DNA of 64,000 bases, from assembly GCF_000378825.1 (NCBI RefSeq), contig NZ_KB900388.1, positions 1,425,947 through 1,489,946 of the forward strand, given 5' to 3'. Position 1 is the first letter of the stretch; each line of letters opens with the position of its first letter. This stretch comes from Salinispora vitiensis. GTDB taxonomy: Bacteria; Actinomycetota; Actinomycetes; Mycobacteriales; Micromonosporaceae. Of the stretch, positions 1 through 9,062 are shown in pieces. A program made the translations under genes and the position numbers. The notes below the pieces were generated by a model. It searched no databases and was not told the DNA's origin. It saw only the letters and a program-made list of their open reading frames with translations.

Positions 1-621
1 GACATCGGCGTGGTCAGTCGGACGAACCGCGGCGAAGTAGAGCTGTTGCGAGGGGATGTAACGCTCCCGCCAGCGTCGTTCGACATCGGCCCGGGACGAC
101 ACCCGGCCTTCTCGGATCACGGCACGATCCAGGGTTTTGTCGGGGGCTGTCGACACGAAGACGCGCAGGTCCCACCGGTCGATCAATTCTGGGCGCAGGA
201 GGAAGACGCCGTCGAAGAGCAGCACGGCGTCGACGGGGGCGGTCATGACCGGCGGGGACAGCACAGTATCGGCGATGCGGTCGTAGACCGCGGGTTGGAA
301 ACGTCGGTCTCCGTCCGGACCGAGCGGATCGAGCAGGACCCGGGTCAGCGCGTCGCGGTCATGGGCGTCGAAGTAGCAGCCCTCGGCCGAGTACTCGCCC
401 CGTCGATAGCGCTGCGCCCGAGGAACGACGAAGTCGTCGATCGACGCGCGAATGACAAACCGACCCTGGTCGCGCAAGACGACGGCCAGCTCATCGGCGA
501 GAGTGGTCTTGCCGGCAGCCGGCGGTCCGTCGACAGCTACCCGCGTGGGGTGCCCGAGTGCGACGGACCCGACCGCCTCAGCCAGACGGCCAAGTAACTC
601 GTCCCGGGTGCCACGCTCCAT
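1..621 (-). CDS. Uridine kinase-like P-loop kinase, cut by left edge
   Basis: Reading leftwards from ATG at 621, 207 codons are open to the window edge and the stop lies outside. Residues 32-40 form a P-loop (GPPAAGKTT), followed by a D-D-F motif near residue 67 and an R-x-R-R-G-E-Y segment, the usual order in uridine kinase/phosphoribulokinase-type enzymes that phosphorylate small nucleoside or sugar substrates in the cytoplasm. A later LLFDGVFLLRPEL segment matches the Walker B region of that family. The substrate cannot be told from sequence; many actinobacterial members are annotated simply as uridine kinase. No neighbour suggests a pathway. Confidence 0.8.
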   Translation of the reverse strand, partial: MERGTRDELLGRLAEAVGSVALGHPTRVAVDGPPAAGKTTLADELAVVLRDQGRFVIRASIDDFVVPRAQRYRRGEYSAEGCYFDAHDRDALTRVLLDPLGPDGDRRFQPAVYDRIADTVLSPPVMTAPVDAVLLFDGVFLLRPELIDRWDLRVFVSTAPDKTLDRAVIREGRVSSRADVERRWRERYIPSQQLYFAAVRPTDHADV

Positions 622-688
622 AGTGTGCTCCGCCCTGCTCTCGCGACAGTGGGCCTCGAACCGACTCTGCGCCCGTCCGCCACTCTCG

Positions 689-913
689 CACGTCATCATC
701 GCCGCCATCACCGCTAACCCGGCCGCCCAGGCCATGTTCGACGTACTCACCAGGACCAACCGGTTCGCTCTCATCCAACGCCTTGCTGCCGTCAAACGGA
801 TACAGAACCGCGAGCGCAAGATCGGCGAGTTCGTCGCCATGCTGGCCCGCCACGAGACGATCTACCCACAGAAGGCCGAGCCGCCGGCCTCGCCGCAATC
901 GGCGGCCTCATGA
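689..913 (+). pseudogene. C-terminal remnant of a YdeI/OmpD-associated family protein
   Basis: About 75 codons encode a segment with AQAMFDVLTRTNRFALIQRL and then a run of basic and hydrophobic residues ending in an ARHETIYP-like motif. This is the signature C-terminus of YdeI/OmpD-associated (bacteriocin-protection) proteins, in which N-R-x-x-x-x-x-R and a late L-A-R-x-E-T are typical. The upstream part of the same frame is the antisense of the kinase gene and lacks the family's N-terminal domain, so this is a fragment with no convincing start. Family assignment rests on recalled consensus; moderate certainty. Confidence 0.55.
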
Positions 914-947
914 TCCAATGCACTGGTCCGTTCCGTTGCCGTTAGCG

Positions 948-1931
948 CTAGTCGCCGGGCCGGGTTTCGGGCCGCGCCGGCGAAAGTGCGTTGCTGAAGC
1001 GGGCCGCGACTGCGGCCACAGCAGCACGTAGTTCGGGGCCTGCCGCCACCGAAAAGTCAAAGGGGACAGCAGCCAGCCACTCCTGGACGTACATCGTGGG
1101 GTTTCGGGTGCTGCCGACCAGGACACAGCGGTCGCCGTCCGGCTCGAGGCGGCCCATCGGCGGCCAGATCCACGGTGCCACCTTCTCCCGTGACGCGTGG
1201 AACACCACGCGGGTGGGGTACCCCCAGCCTGCGCCGAGCTTCTCCGCAAGCGCGGCAACCGGATCCAGATCATCGGGCGGCATAAAGCTGTGCGGCAACT
1301 GCCGCACCGCCCGAATCCGATCGATACGGTACGTGCGGATCGCGTCCGCGCGGTGCGAGTGGCACAGCAGGTACCAGCGTCCGTACCGCACGACGACTGC
1401 CCACGGGTCGACCTCGGCGTGCCGTTCCTCGCCGCTCTCGCCGCTGTGGGTTACCAGGACGCGGCGCCGGTCGGCGACGGCGGTGACCAGGGCGCTTGTG
1501 GTGGCGGGATCCGGGCGGGCCACTCGCCGGTCCGGGGTGGCCGAGACGTACGCCCGCAGCGCCGCCGCCTGCCGTCCCACACTCTCGGGAAGAGCCCGGA
1601 TGACCTTGCTTAGCGCCGAGCCGATCGGGTCGTCGGCGTCGATCGCCGCAGGCTGCCCGTCGAGCACGGCCATGACCAGGCTGAGTGCTTGTTCCTGGGT
1701 GAAGACGACCGGCGGTAGCCGGGTGCCGCGGCCCAGTCGGTAGCCGCCATGCGGCCCGCGGACCGACTCGACCAGGATCCCGGCCTCCCGAAGGATCCCG
1801 ACGTAGCGTCGTGCGGCCCGCTCCGTCACCCCTAGCCGGGAGGCGAGCTGATCGGCAGTAACGCCGGGACGTGCCTGCAGGATCTCGAGCGTGCGCAGGG
1901 CCCGGGCGGTAGGGCTCGGACCGGTTCGCAC
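948..1931 (-). CDS. WYL-domain transcriptional regulator (YafY/DeoR-like HTH)
   Basis: A 327-residue protein. Residues about 8-60 form a winged helix (RTLEILQARPGVTADQLASR, then the recognition helix and a GGYRLG wing). Residues about 145-235 hold the WYL domain, with its GRWYLLCHS motif followed by a TYRIDRI strand, and a C-terminal WCX-like extension follows. WYL domains are thought to bind nucleic-acid or nucleotide ligands and to tune DNA binding. It is divergent from the alpha/beta hydrolase at 1985 with a gap of about 50 bases, so control of that gene and itself is the simplest inference. Length is normal for the family. Confidence 0.88.
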   Translation of the reverse strand: MRTGPSPTARALRTLEILQARPGVTADQLASRLGVTERAARRYVGILREAGILVESVRGPHGGYRLGRGTRLPPVVFTQEQALSLVMAVLDGQPAAIDADDPIGSALSKVIRALPESVGRQAAALRAYVSATPDRRVARPDPATTSALVTAVADRRRVLVTHSGESGEERHAEVDPWAVVVRYGRWYLLCHSHRADAIRTYRIDRIRAVRQLPHSFMPPDDLDPVAALAEKLGAGWGYPTRVVFHASREKVAPWIWPPMGRLEPDGDRCVLVGSTRNPTMYVQEWLAAVPFDFSVAAGPELRAAVAAVAARFSNALSPARPETRPGD

Positions 1932-1984
1932 TGCGGGAACATTACCGGAAGTAGAACGTCCGGAATCACCGCTAGGTTGCTTCC

Positions 1985-2668
1985 ATGACTGCAGAACAGA
2001 TCGTGCTCCTGGGGGGCCTATGGCTCGACGGGTCGGTGTGGAACACCGTCGAGTGCGAGTTAGAGAAGGCAGGCCGCCGCGCCGTACCGGTGACCCTGCC
2101 GGGACAGGGCGACGGGAACAGCTCGGCGACGCTGGCCGACCAGTTGGCTGCGGTGCTGGCCGTCGTCGACAGTGGTCCTGGCAGGTCCGTAGTGGTGGGA
2201 CACTCCGCCGCCTGCACCCTGGCTTGGATGGCGGCTGACGCCCGGCCCGAACGCGTGGCTACGGTTGTGTTGATCGGCGGGTTCCCCTGCACTGGTAGGC
2301 AGCCGTACGCCGACTTCTTCGAATTCAGCGACGGTGCCATGCCGTTCCCGGGTTGGGAACCGTTCGACGGGGCAGACGCGGCCGACCTGGATGCGCAGGC
2401 CCGGCAGGACTTCTTGGCGGCGGCGATCCCGGTTCCCGAGGATGTGGCCAAGGGCGTCGTGCGGCTAACGGACGAGCGACGATTCGAGGTCCCGGTCGTG
2501 GTGGTGTGCCCCGAGTTCACGCCCGACGCAGCGCGGGAGTCAATTGCTGCGGGAGACGTACCCGAGCTGGCCCGGGCCAAGCACGTCGATCTGATCGACA
2601 TCGATTCTGGACATTGGCCGATGCTGACTCGTCCGACCCAGCTGGCCCGGATCCTCGCCGCGGTCTAG
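1985..2668 (+). CDS. Alpha/beta-fold hydrolase (esterase-like)
   Basis: A 227-residue cytoplasmic protein without signal peptide. The nucleophile elbow is VGHSAA with Ser74; the C-terminal D-S-G-H-W-P places the catalytic His near residue 210. An N-terminal LLGGLWLDGSVW segment supplies the oxyanion-hole region. This is the compact EstC/salicylate-esterase-like branch of the fold; the substrate is unknown. The divergent WYL regulator upstream is the likely controller. In the 55-base intergenic gap the hexamer CCGGAA occurs twice, 15 bases apart, a possible operator. Confidence 0.82.
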   Translation: MTAEQIVLLGGLWLDGSVWNTVECELEKAGRRAVPVTLPGQGDGNSSATLADQLAAVLAVVDSGPGRSVVVGHSAACTLAWMAADARPERVATVVLIGGFPCTGRQPYADFFEFSDGAMPFPGWEPFDGADAADLDAQARQDFLAAAIPVPEDVAKGVVRLTDERRFEVPVVVVCPEFTPDAARESIAAGDVPELARAKHVDLIDIDSGHWPMLTRPTQLARILAAV

Positions 2669-2832
2669 CCAACACGGCGGCCACGCAGCAACACTTTCCC
2701 ACGCCCTGTGGTGGCGTATCGCCGGATGAGCAACGATCCTCGACGGCGCTACCAACAACCGTTGGGCTGCCCCCACCGCACACACGGACCACCCGCTAGG
2801 CCGTAGAACCAATGCCGATCGCAGCCGCCGCA

Positions 2833-4182
2833 TCACGCCTTTGACCTGCAGTTCTTCCGATGTCTGGCGAAACCGTGGCAGCGACTCTCCAGCCGGCCTG
2901 TTTCTTTTCGGCTAAACGCATCGGTACGACGTTGCCCGGCGGCGAGCGCGGCCCGGCGCAGTGCCGGGCTCGAGAGAGCAACGAGCCCGGCAGTTCCCGC
3001 GAGCGCAGCCCCGCCCAGGAACGCCGCCTCCGGCCCCCATAACCCGGCGACCAGGCCGGTGAGCGCATAGCTGACCGGAATGCCACCGAAGCCGGCCAGG
3101 CTGCTCAGACTCATCACTCGGCCCAGATAATGCGGCGGTGTGTGCGCCTGCAGCAGGGCTGTCCCGAGCGTGCCGGCCAGACCGACGCTGACGCCGAGCA
3201 GTGACGACGCGGCGACCGCCCACAGCCGGGTGGGGGCAGAACCGACAGCGACCAGCGCACCACCGGTCAGCACGGCGAGCGGGCCAACGAGCAGGCCAGC
3301 TCGGGGAAGGTGGCCGAGCACCGAAACCACCACCGCTGCCGTTGCGGCACCGATACCGAAACCGCCGACGATCAGACCGACCCCCGCGGCGCCCCAACCG
3401 CGTTCCTGGGCCAGCAGCGCGATGCCCACATTGAACGGGCCGGTGAAGCCCAACTCGGCGACTGCCGAGACGAGCAGAATCGTACGCAGCAGCGGTGACC
3501 GCGCGGCCACAGCCAGCCCGGCCCGGACCTCCCTCCCCATCCCCTCTGCTCGGCCGGCTCCCTCGGTGGGCCTGGTTTCTGCCCCCGGGCGGAGCCGGAC
3601 CGCGGCGAGGGCGAGCACCGAAACGGCGAAAGTGAACGCGTTGAGCGCGAACGCCGCCGCGATCCCGGCTGCGGCCACGACCGCCCCGCCGAGCGGCGCC
3701 CCAGCCACGATCGCGCCCCGTGCCAGCGCCATCCGCATGCCTTGCAGGCGGGCGAGGTGCTCCGCTGCCACCAGGTACGGCGGCAGCGCCCCGACGGCGG
3801 GCAGGAACACCGCGTCCACCGCCCCGAACACCAGCGCCACCACGATCAGCACCGCGAGGGCCGGTTCGGTGGCGGCCGTGGCCACCGCCGCAGCGGCCAT
3901 CACAGCGCAGCGCAGCGCGTCGCTGCCGAGCATCAGCCGCCGCGCACCCCATCGGTCCACCACCGCCCCACCCAGCAGGAGTAGCACCAGCCGGGACACC
4001 GACGCGGTGGCCAGGACCAATCCGGCCCCACCGGCGCCGGCAACCTGGGCAGCGGTCCAGGCCAGCGCCACGAAATAGACCTGATCACCCACCAGCGACA
4101 CGCCGAAACCAGCGAGCCAGCGCAGGACGTTCCCGTCCCGGTAGGGAGGCGGTTGTCGGACCGCGACCGCCTGCGGCGTCAC
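2833..4182 (-). CDS. MFS transporter (12-helix drug/solute exporter)
   Basis: A 449-residue integral membrane protein with about twelve hydrophobic segments and the MFS loop motif DRWGARRLML near residues 76-85. Its GTG start at 4182 overlaps the TGA of the upstream ArsR-type gene (GTGA), so the two are translationally coupled. The pairing of a small HTH repressor with an exporter suggests ligand-induced efflux; the substrate is not evident. The C-terminal 35 residues or so are polar and basic. Confidence 0.85.
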   Translation of the reverse strand: MTPQAVAVRQPPPYRDGNVLRWLAGFGVSLVGDQVYFVALAWTAAQVAGAGGAGLVLATASVSRLVLLLLGGAVVDRWGARRLMLGSDALRCAVMAAAAVATAATEPALAVLIVVALVFGAVDAVFLPAVGALPPYLVAAEHLARLQGMRMALARGAIVAGAPLGGAVVAAAGIAAAFALNAFTFAVSVLALAAVRLRPGAETRPTEGAGRAEGMGREVRAGLAVAARSPLLRTILLVSAVAELGFTGPFNVGIALLAQERGWGAAGVGLIVGGFGIGAATAAVVVSVLGHLPRAGLLVGPLAVLTGGALVAVGSAPTRLWAVAASSLLGVSVGLAGTLGTALLQAHTPPHYLGRVMSLSSLAGFGGIPVSYALTGLVAGLWGPEAAFLGGAALAGTAGLVALSSPALRRAALAAGQRRTDAFSRKETGRLESRCHGFARHRKNCRSKA

Positions 4183-4769
4183 GGCTGGAACGGGAAGGCG
4201 TGCATGAACATCAGAACGTGCTCCCGGGCGGGCGCGTCGGGTCGGTCCTCGGCACCGACCCGACCGCGCTCAGCCCACTTCTGCGCCACCGCCGTCAGCT
4301 CCGCGCTCAGCTCGGCCAGCTCTGGCGCCGTGAGCCGGAGCAACGATTCGCTGGCGAGCGAGGCGTCGGTCCACTCCTCCCCCCAGGCGTGATCCTCGTC
4401 GATCCAGCGTTCGAGCCGGCTGATCTGGTGGGCCAGCAGCTGGCGTTTGGCGGCGACCGCCACGCCGCGGGCCTGTGGATCCCCGGCGAACTCCGACCCC
4501 GCGAAGCTGAAGCCCTCGTGGGTCTTGCGCCACCAACGCTCCCGCCGATCACCGGAGCGACGCGGCACCTCCTCGATGAATCCGTGCGCGGCCAATTCCC
4601 GCAGGTGATAGCTGACCAGTGAGAGCGACTCGTCAACCAACTCGGCGAGCCGGGAGGCGGTCGCCTCCTCCGCTGCGGTCAGCGCGTAGAACAACCGCAG
4701 CCGCAACGGATGGGTGAGCATCCGTAGCTCGGCTACGTTCTTGAGTCGTCGGCTCGATCCAGGTGCCAT
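4179..4769 (-). CDS. ArsR-type winged-helix repressor of the adjacent MFS gene
   Basis: A 196-residue protein from ATG 4769; a TTG at 4790 would add 7 residues but has no better ribosome site. An N-terminal winged helix (LTHPLRLRLFYAL, then SRLAELVDESLSLVSYHLRE and a basic wing) matches HTH_20/ArsR regulators, followed by a C-terminal domain of about 110 residues that probably senses the ligand. It is first in a two-gene operon with the MFS exporter at 2833. An AT-rich inverted repeat at 4788-4812, immediately upstream of the start, is the likely autoregulatory operator. Confidence 0.85.
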   Translation of the reverse strand: MAPGSSRRLKNVAELRMLTHPLRLRLFYALTAAEEATASRLAELVDESLSLVSYHLRELAAHGFIEEVPRRSGDRRERWWRKTHEGFSFAGSEFAGDPQARGVAVAAKRQLLAHQISRLERWIDEDHAWGEEWTDASLASESLLRLTAPELAELSAELTAVAQKWAERGRVGAEDRPDAPAREHVLMFMHAFPFQP

Positions 4770-4787
4770 GCATCGACTGTAGTAGCT

Positions 4788-4812
4788 CAAAGGATTTTGT
4801 GTAAATCTTTTG
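4788..4812. promoter_or_regulatory. AT-rich inverted repeat, likely operator of the ArsR-type regulator
   Basis: Arms CAAAGGATTT and AAATCTTTTG are separated by TGTGT and pair in 9 of 10 positions. It is strikingly AT-rich against its surroundings and lies 19 bases upstream of the regulator's start, where binding would block transcription of the regulator-MFS operon. Symmetry is seen in sequence; repressor binding is inferred. Confidence 0.6.
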
Positions 4813-4936
4813 TCCTAGTTGATCTACTGGGCGACGGCCGCAGTCCAGCGGGCGCGGTTACTGCCGAAGGGCGACCGGCCAGAGCCGCGGTCTGGGCCGC
4901 ACCTGCACCAGGGCAGCCGTCAACCACCCCGTCGGC

Positions 4937-7360
4937 TCACCGACGGCGCCGGAACGCCCAGACGACCTCCATCAGCAGGCCGGCGGCGACCGCGATCGCG
5001 GCACCGGCCAGCGGCGCCTCGAGGCCGACCAGCCGCAGCTGGAAGAACGTCTGCAGGAACGGCAGCACCAACACCGTCGCGAACGACAGGCCCATCCCCA
5101 GCACCAGCAGGATCCGCCACCACGTGTACGGACGGGCGATGATGGCCAGCGCCCACAGCGCGACGAGGAACAGGGTCAGCGTGGCAACCGACGTCTCCGC
5201 TGGCAGGTCGCCCCCGTAGTGCGACCGCGCAAACGCGTACGACGCGGTCGTGGCGGCCGCTGCCAGCACCCCGCCCGGGATCGCGAAGCGCAGCACCCGA
5301 CCGACGAAGTCCGGCCGGGCCCGCTCGGCGTTGGGCGCCAATGCCAGGACGAACGCCGGGATCCCGATGGTGAGGGATCCGATCAGCGTCAGGTGCCGGG
5401 GCAGGAACGGGTACGGCACCTGCCAGCTCACCACGATGATCGCGAGCAGCACCGAGTAGACCGTCTTGGTCAGGAAGAGATTGGCGACCCGTTCGATGTT
5501 GCCGATCACCCGCCGCCCCTCGGCGACCACCGAGGGCAGCGCCGAGAAGTTGTTGTTCAGCAGCACGATCTGGGACACGCCGCGCGCTGCGGCGCTTCCG
5601 GAGCCCATGGAGATCCCGATGTCGGCGTCCTTCAACGCGAGTACGTCGTTGACACCGTCGCCCGTCATCGCCACCGTGTGCCCGCGTGACTGCAGGGCAC
5701 CCACCATCGCCCGTTTCTGTTGCGGACCGACCCGGCCGAAGACGGAGTGCCGCTCGACCGGGTCCGCCAGCGCCTCGGGGTCGGCGGGCAGGGTTCGGGC
5801 ATCCACTGCTTCAGCGGCGCCGGGCAGACCAACGCCGCGGGCCACCGCACCGACGGAGACGGCGTTGTCGCCCGAGATCACCTTCGCCCCGACGCCCTGG
5901 TCGGCGAAGTAACGCAGGGTGTCGGGCGCCTCCGGGCGGACCCGCTGTTCGAGCACGACGAGGGCGACCGGCGTGGTGGAAGCCGACACCGCCGAGGGGT
6001 TCGCCAGCGCCTCCGCCAGCGGACGGGAGAACTCGGCGAGCAGCAACACGCGCCGGCCCTGGCGACCGTACGCGTCCGCCTCCGCCAGCGCCGGATGGTC
6101 CGTGAGCAGCAGTTCGGGGGCGCCCAGCAGCCAGGTCGCGGCTTGACCGGACGGTGCCACGAGCGTCGCACCGCTCCACTTGCGCGCCGAGGAGAACGGC
6201 GCGGTCTGCTGGACCCGCCACCCCGCTGGACCGGGGTAGCGGTCAACAATGGCCTGCATGCTGGCGTTCGGCCGCTCGTCGCTGGCGCCGAGGGCGCCCA
6301 GCACCGCGTCCACCGGCACGCCGGGTGCCAGCGACCGGACCTCCGTAACGTCCATCGTCGCCTCGGTGAGCGTGCCCGTCTTGTCCAGGCACACCACGTC
6401 GACCCGGGCCAGACCCTCGATGGCGGGTAGCTCCTGGACCAGGCACTGCCGCTGCCCCAACCGGATCACGCCGATCGCGAAGGCGACCGAGGTCAGCAGG
6501 ACCAGACCCTCGGGCACCATCGGCACGAGACCGGCGACCATCCGACGCGCCGCCTCGGGCAGGTCATCGCGGTTGACCAGCAGCTGACTGATGATCAGAG
6601 CGATGCCGGCCGGAACGATCGCCCACGTCACGAACCGCAGGATCCAGTCGATGCCGTTGCGCAGCTCGGAGTTGACCAGGGTGAAGCGTTTCGCCTCCTC
6701 GGCGAGTTGAGCCGCGTACGCGTCCCGGCCGACCCGGGTGGCGGTGCAGACCCCGCTGCCGGCCACCACGAAACTGCCGGAGAGCACATTGTCACCGGGC
6801 GCCTTGACCACCGGGTCGGCCTCGCCGGTCAACAAAGACTCGTCGATCTCCAGCCCGTCGGCGGTGACGAGCCGGCCGTCCACCACGACCTTGTCACCGG
6901 GGCCCAACTCGATGACGTCATCCAGCACAAGCTCCGCGGAGGCCAACTCGACGGTGTCGCCACCGCGGCGCACCCGCGGGCGGGCGTCGCCGACGATCGC
7001 CAAGCGGTCGAGCGTACGCTTCGCGCGCACCTCCTGGATGATCCCGATCAGGGTGTTCGCGAGGATGACGCCGCCGAAGAGGCCGTCCTGGATCGGCCCC
7101 ACCACCACGATGATGGCGAACAGCACGCCGATGATGGCGTTGATCCGGGTGAAAAGGTTCGCCCGGACGATCTGCCAGACGCTGCGGCTGGTGCTGGAGG
7201 GTAAGTCATTGACCTGGCCGGCTGCTACCCGTTCGGCCACCTCGGCCACCGAAAGGCCGGACCGGGCACGCTCGGTGGTGACGGGCGCGACGGCCGGCGT
7301 GGAGGGTGCCTCCGCCTCCTCTGCGACCGGCGTCCGCTGCACCGCACCGACGTTCTCCAC
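4937..7360 (-). CDS. ctpE: P-type cation ATPase, CtpE-like
   Basis: An 807-residue P-type ATPase. The phosphorylated Asp is D326 in CLDKTGTLTE; TGEADPV near residue 178 is the actuator-domain motif and MTGDGVNDVLALKDADIG is the hinge. VPEGLVLLTS replaces the PEGL/CPC transmembrane motif and, with the GQRQCLVQELPAIEGLA context, matches mycobacterial CtpE, reported to take up calcium. Length also fits (CtpE is about 800 residues). Roughly ten membrane helices are predicted. The N-terminal 30 residues are Ala/Pro-rich and disordered. It stands alone. Heavy-metal binding CxxC motifs are absent, arguing against a copper or zinc pump. Confidence 0.82.
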   Translation of the reverse strand: MENVGAVQRTPVAEEAEAPSTPAVAPVTTERARSGLSVAEVAERVAAGQVNDLPSSTSRSVWQIVRANLFTRINAIIGVLFAIIVVVGPIQDGLFGGVILANTLIGIIQEVRAKRTLDRLAIVGDARPRVRRGGDTVELASAELVLDDVIELGPGDKVVVDGRLVTADGLEIDESLLTGEADPVVKAPGDNVLSGSFVVAGSGVCTATRVGRDAYAAQLAEEAKRFTLVNSELRNGIDWILRFVTWAIVPAGIALIISQLLVNRDDLPEAARRMVAGLVPMVPEGLVLLTSVAFAIGVIRLGQRQCLVQELPAIEGLARVDVVCLDKTGTLTEATMDVTEVRSLAPGVPVDAVLGALGASDERPNASMQAIVDRYPGPAGWRVQQTAPFSSARKWSGATLVAPSGQAATWLLGAPELLLTDHPALAEADAYGRQGRRVLLLAEFSRPLAEALANPSAVSASTTPVALVVLEQRVRPEAPDTLRYFADQGVGAKVISGDNAVSVGAVARGVGLPGAAEAVDARTLPADPEALADPVERHSVFGRVGPQQKRAMVGALQSRGHTVAMTGDGVNDVLALKDADIGISMGSGSAAARGVSQIVLLNNNFSALPSVVAEGRRVIGNIERVANLFLTKTVYSVLLAIIVVSWQVPYPFLPRHLTLIGSLTIGIPAFVLALAPNAERARPDFVGRVLRFAIPGGVLAAAATTASYAFARSHYGGDLPAETSVATLTLFLVALWALAIIARPYTWWRILLVLGMGLSFATVLVLPFLQTFFQLRLVGLEAPLAGAAIAVAAGLLMEVVWAFRRRR

Positions 7361-7803
7361 GTTGCTACTCCCCCGACGACCGACAAGGACGCGCCTGTGC
7401 TGCGCATCGCGCCGACGCTAACCGAGGGCCGTCCGCTGGCGCCATCCACGAAGGACACCAGTCAACCCTGACTTCTGTCAGGGTAGCCGGCTGCCCTTCG
7501 GCGCACCGCAGCCCGGTTGGCTGGCGCCGGGCCGACCATGGAGGAATTCGATTCGCCTACGCCGGTGGCGAGCGCGTCCGCCGGCCTCCGCGGTCGAAAA
7601 TGCGGCGAAGTTCGGCAACCAGCAACAGCTCCGGGTAGCGGGTCAGTTTGGATTCCAGCTCAGCGCGGGGCAGGGGCGTCACGACCCGCGGCTGTCCACA
7701 CCCTGACGACAGCGTCGTACTCACTCCATCGGAGCTGACGTATGTGAACTGTCACAGTCGGTCTCCTTGTCACAGGCACCATTGCCGCGGTTTGCTCATC
7801 GAT
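7361..7803. other. Divergent intergenic region with a possible 41-codon ORF
   Basis: Separates the ATPase start (7360) from the methyltransferase start (7804) and must hold both promoters. A small hairpin, CTGAC then TTCT then GTCAG, lies about 100 bases upstream of the ATPase. On the minus strand 7557-7682, a GTG-initiated reading frame of 41 codons encodes a helical peptide with ELESKLTRYPELLLVAELRR that reads like real protein, but I do not recognise it; it may be a gene remnant. Nothing else is supported. Confidence 0.3.
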
Positions 7804-8541
7804 ATGACTCGCATCGCATACGACCACACGGAGGCGGGTGCATTCGCCTCGACCCGGCACCTCGGCGACCAGGAGGCCGGTGACTGGCGGGCAGCTGTGG
7901 CCCGGCACCTGGACCCGCGACCGGGCCTGCGGCTGGTGGACCTGGGCGCCGGCACAGGCAGCTGGGCGCAGGCGTTCTCCTCCTGGTTCCCCGGCATCCA
8001 GGTGACCGCAGTCGAGCCGTCAGCGGCGATGCGCGAACGGTCGGTGTACCAACCCGTCCTCACTGGCGACGCCGCCAACATCCCGCTCACTGACGCGAGT
8101 GCCGACGCCGCTTGGATCTCCACTGTCATCCACCACGTGCCCGACCTGAATGCCGCAGCTCGCGAGCTACACCGCGTCCTACGCCCCGGTGCACTCGTTT
8201 TGATCCGGTCCGCGTTCGCCGGCCGGCACGAGGCGATCACGTTGTTCCGCTACTTTCCCGAGGCGCTCCGGGTCCTCGACACCTACCCGAGCATCGCCCA
8301 GGTCGAAGCTGCCTTCGCCGGTGAACGCTTCTCCACCGTCAGCCTGGAGCAGGTCCCGCAGATCACCGCCGCATCGCTGCACGAAGCGGCAAGCACCCTG
8401 CGCCGAGCGGCACACACCCCGCTGCAACTGATCACCGACGAGGAGTACGACACCGGCGTACGTCGCCTGCGTCAGGCAGCGCTCACCGACACCGGACCGG
8501 TGATCGACGCCCTGGACCTGCTCGTACTGCGTAGAGCATGA
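7804..8541 (+). CDS. Class I SAM-dependent methyltransferase
   Basis: A 245-residue protein starting at ATG 7804; the open frame extends further upstream but that part looks non-coding. Motif I is VDLGAGTGSW at residues 45-54, followed by VTAVEPSAAM (motif II acid E) and a DAAWISTVIHHV segment (post II), the Methyltransf_11/25 arrangement. The C-terminal third probably recognises substrate. It has no operon partner, as the next gene is convergent. Substrate unknown; resembles the UbiE/ArsM-like group only in fold. Confidence 0.83.
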   Translation: MTRIAYDHTEAGAFASTRHLGDQEAGDWRAAVARHLDPRPGLRLVDLGAGTGSWAQAFSSWFPGIQVTAVEPSAAMRERSVYQPVLTGDAANIPLTDASADAAWISTVIHHVPDLNAAARELHRVLRPGALVLIRSAFAGRHEAITLFRYFPEALRVLDTYPSIAQVEAAFAGERFSTVSLEQVPQITAASLHEAASTLRRAAHTPLQLITDEEYDTGVRRLRQAALTDTGPVIDALDLLVLRRA

Positions 8542-8648
8542 TCGGGAGGGTCGGTCCGGCCGGTGGGTACGGCCGACCCCGGACCGCTGTCTGTCCAGTC
8601 GAGTTCCGCCGCGAGCGCGCCGATCAGCGGAGCGTATCTTGTCCAGAG

Positions 8649-9062
8649 TCACCAACGCTCCACGAGGTGCTCCCGGCCCAGCGGCGGATCGTATGGTTCA
8701 GGCCAGTAATCGATAATCTTATCGATTAGGCCATCCGCGGACACCTCGAGCCAGACGCAGGCGTCCTGCCGCTCGACCCCGGCCCGAACGTCCAGCCACA
8801 GAGCAGCAAAGCCGCCATCGGCGACAAGCCGTCGGATGCGCAAATGCCAATCGCCCGGATACTCAATGTTGAACCGCAGAAACGCATCCGTACCGTGGAT
8901 ACGCTCACGGGTCTGCGGCATCTCGTACACCAAACGGTCGGAAAGCAGACCGGCCAGCCCCGGCCAGTCACGGCGCTCCAAATGATCAACGTAACTGTGC
9001 GCAGCGTGCCGGGCCATCGAGGTGCGGTCCACGGCGTGGAACGTAGCATCCGGCAGCGACAT
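8649..9062 (-). CDS. SnoaL-like / NTF2-fold small protein
   Basis: A 137-residue protein with the cone-shaped NTF2 pattern: an N-terminal helix (YVDHLERRDWPGLAGLLSD), a strand RLVYEMPQTRERIHG, then FLRFNIEYPGDWHLRIRRLVADG and terminal strands ending in IIDYWPEP. Actinobacterial SnoaL-like proteins of this size act as polyketide cyclases, small isomerases or simply ligand-binding folds, so a specific reaction cannot be given. Start could also be the internal ATG at residue 16. Convergent with the methyltransferase. Confidence 0.75.
   Translation of the reverse strand: MSLPDATFHAVDRTSMARHAAHSYVDHLERRDWPGLAGLLSDRLVYEMPQTRERIHGTDAFLRFNIEYPGDWHLRIRRLVADGGFAALWLDVRAGVERQDACVWLEVSADGLIDKIIDYWPEPYDPPLGREHLVERW

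Noticed and set aside
641..680. tRNA-like GGTTCGAGGCCC on the minus strand
   Set aside because: Only the T-loop-like piece is present; no acceptor stem or anticodon arm can be formed around it.
8541..8648. Hairpin terminator between the methyltransferase and SnoaL-like genes
   Set aside because: GGTCGG and CCGACC arms exist but alternative pairings compete and mismatches are present, so no clear single structure could be supported.
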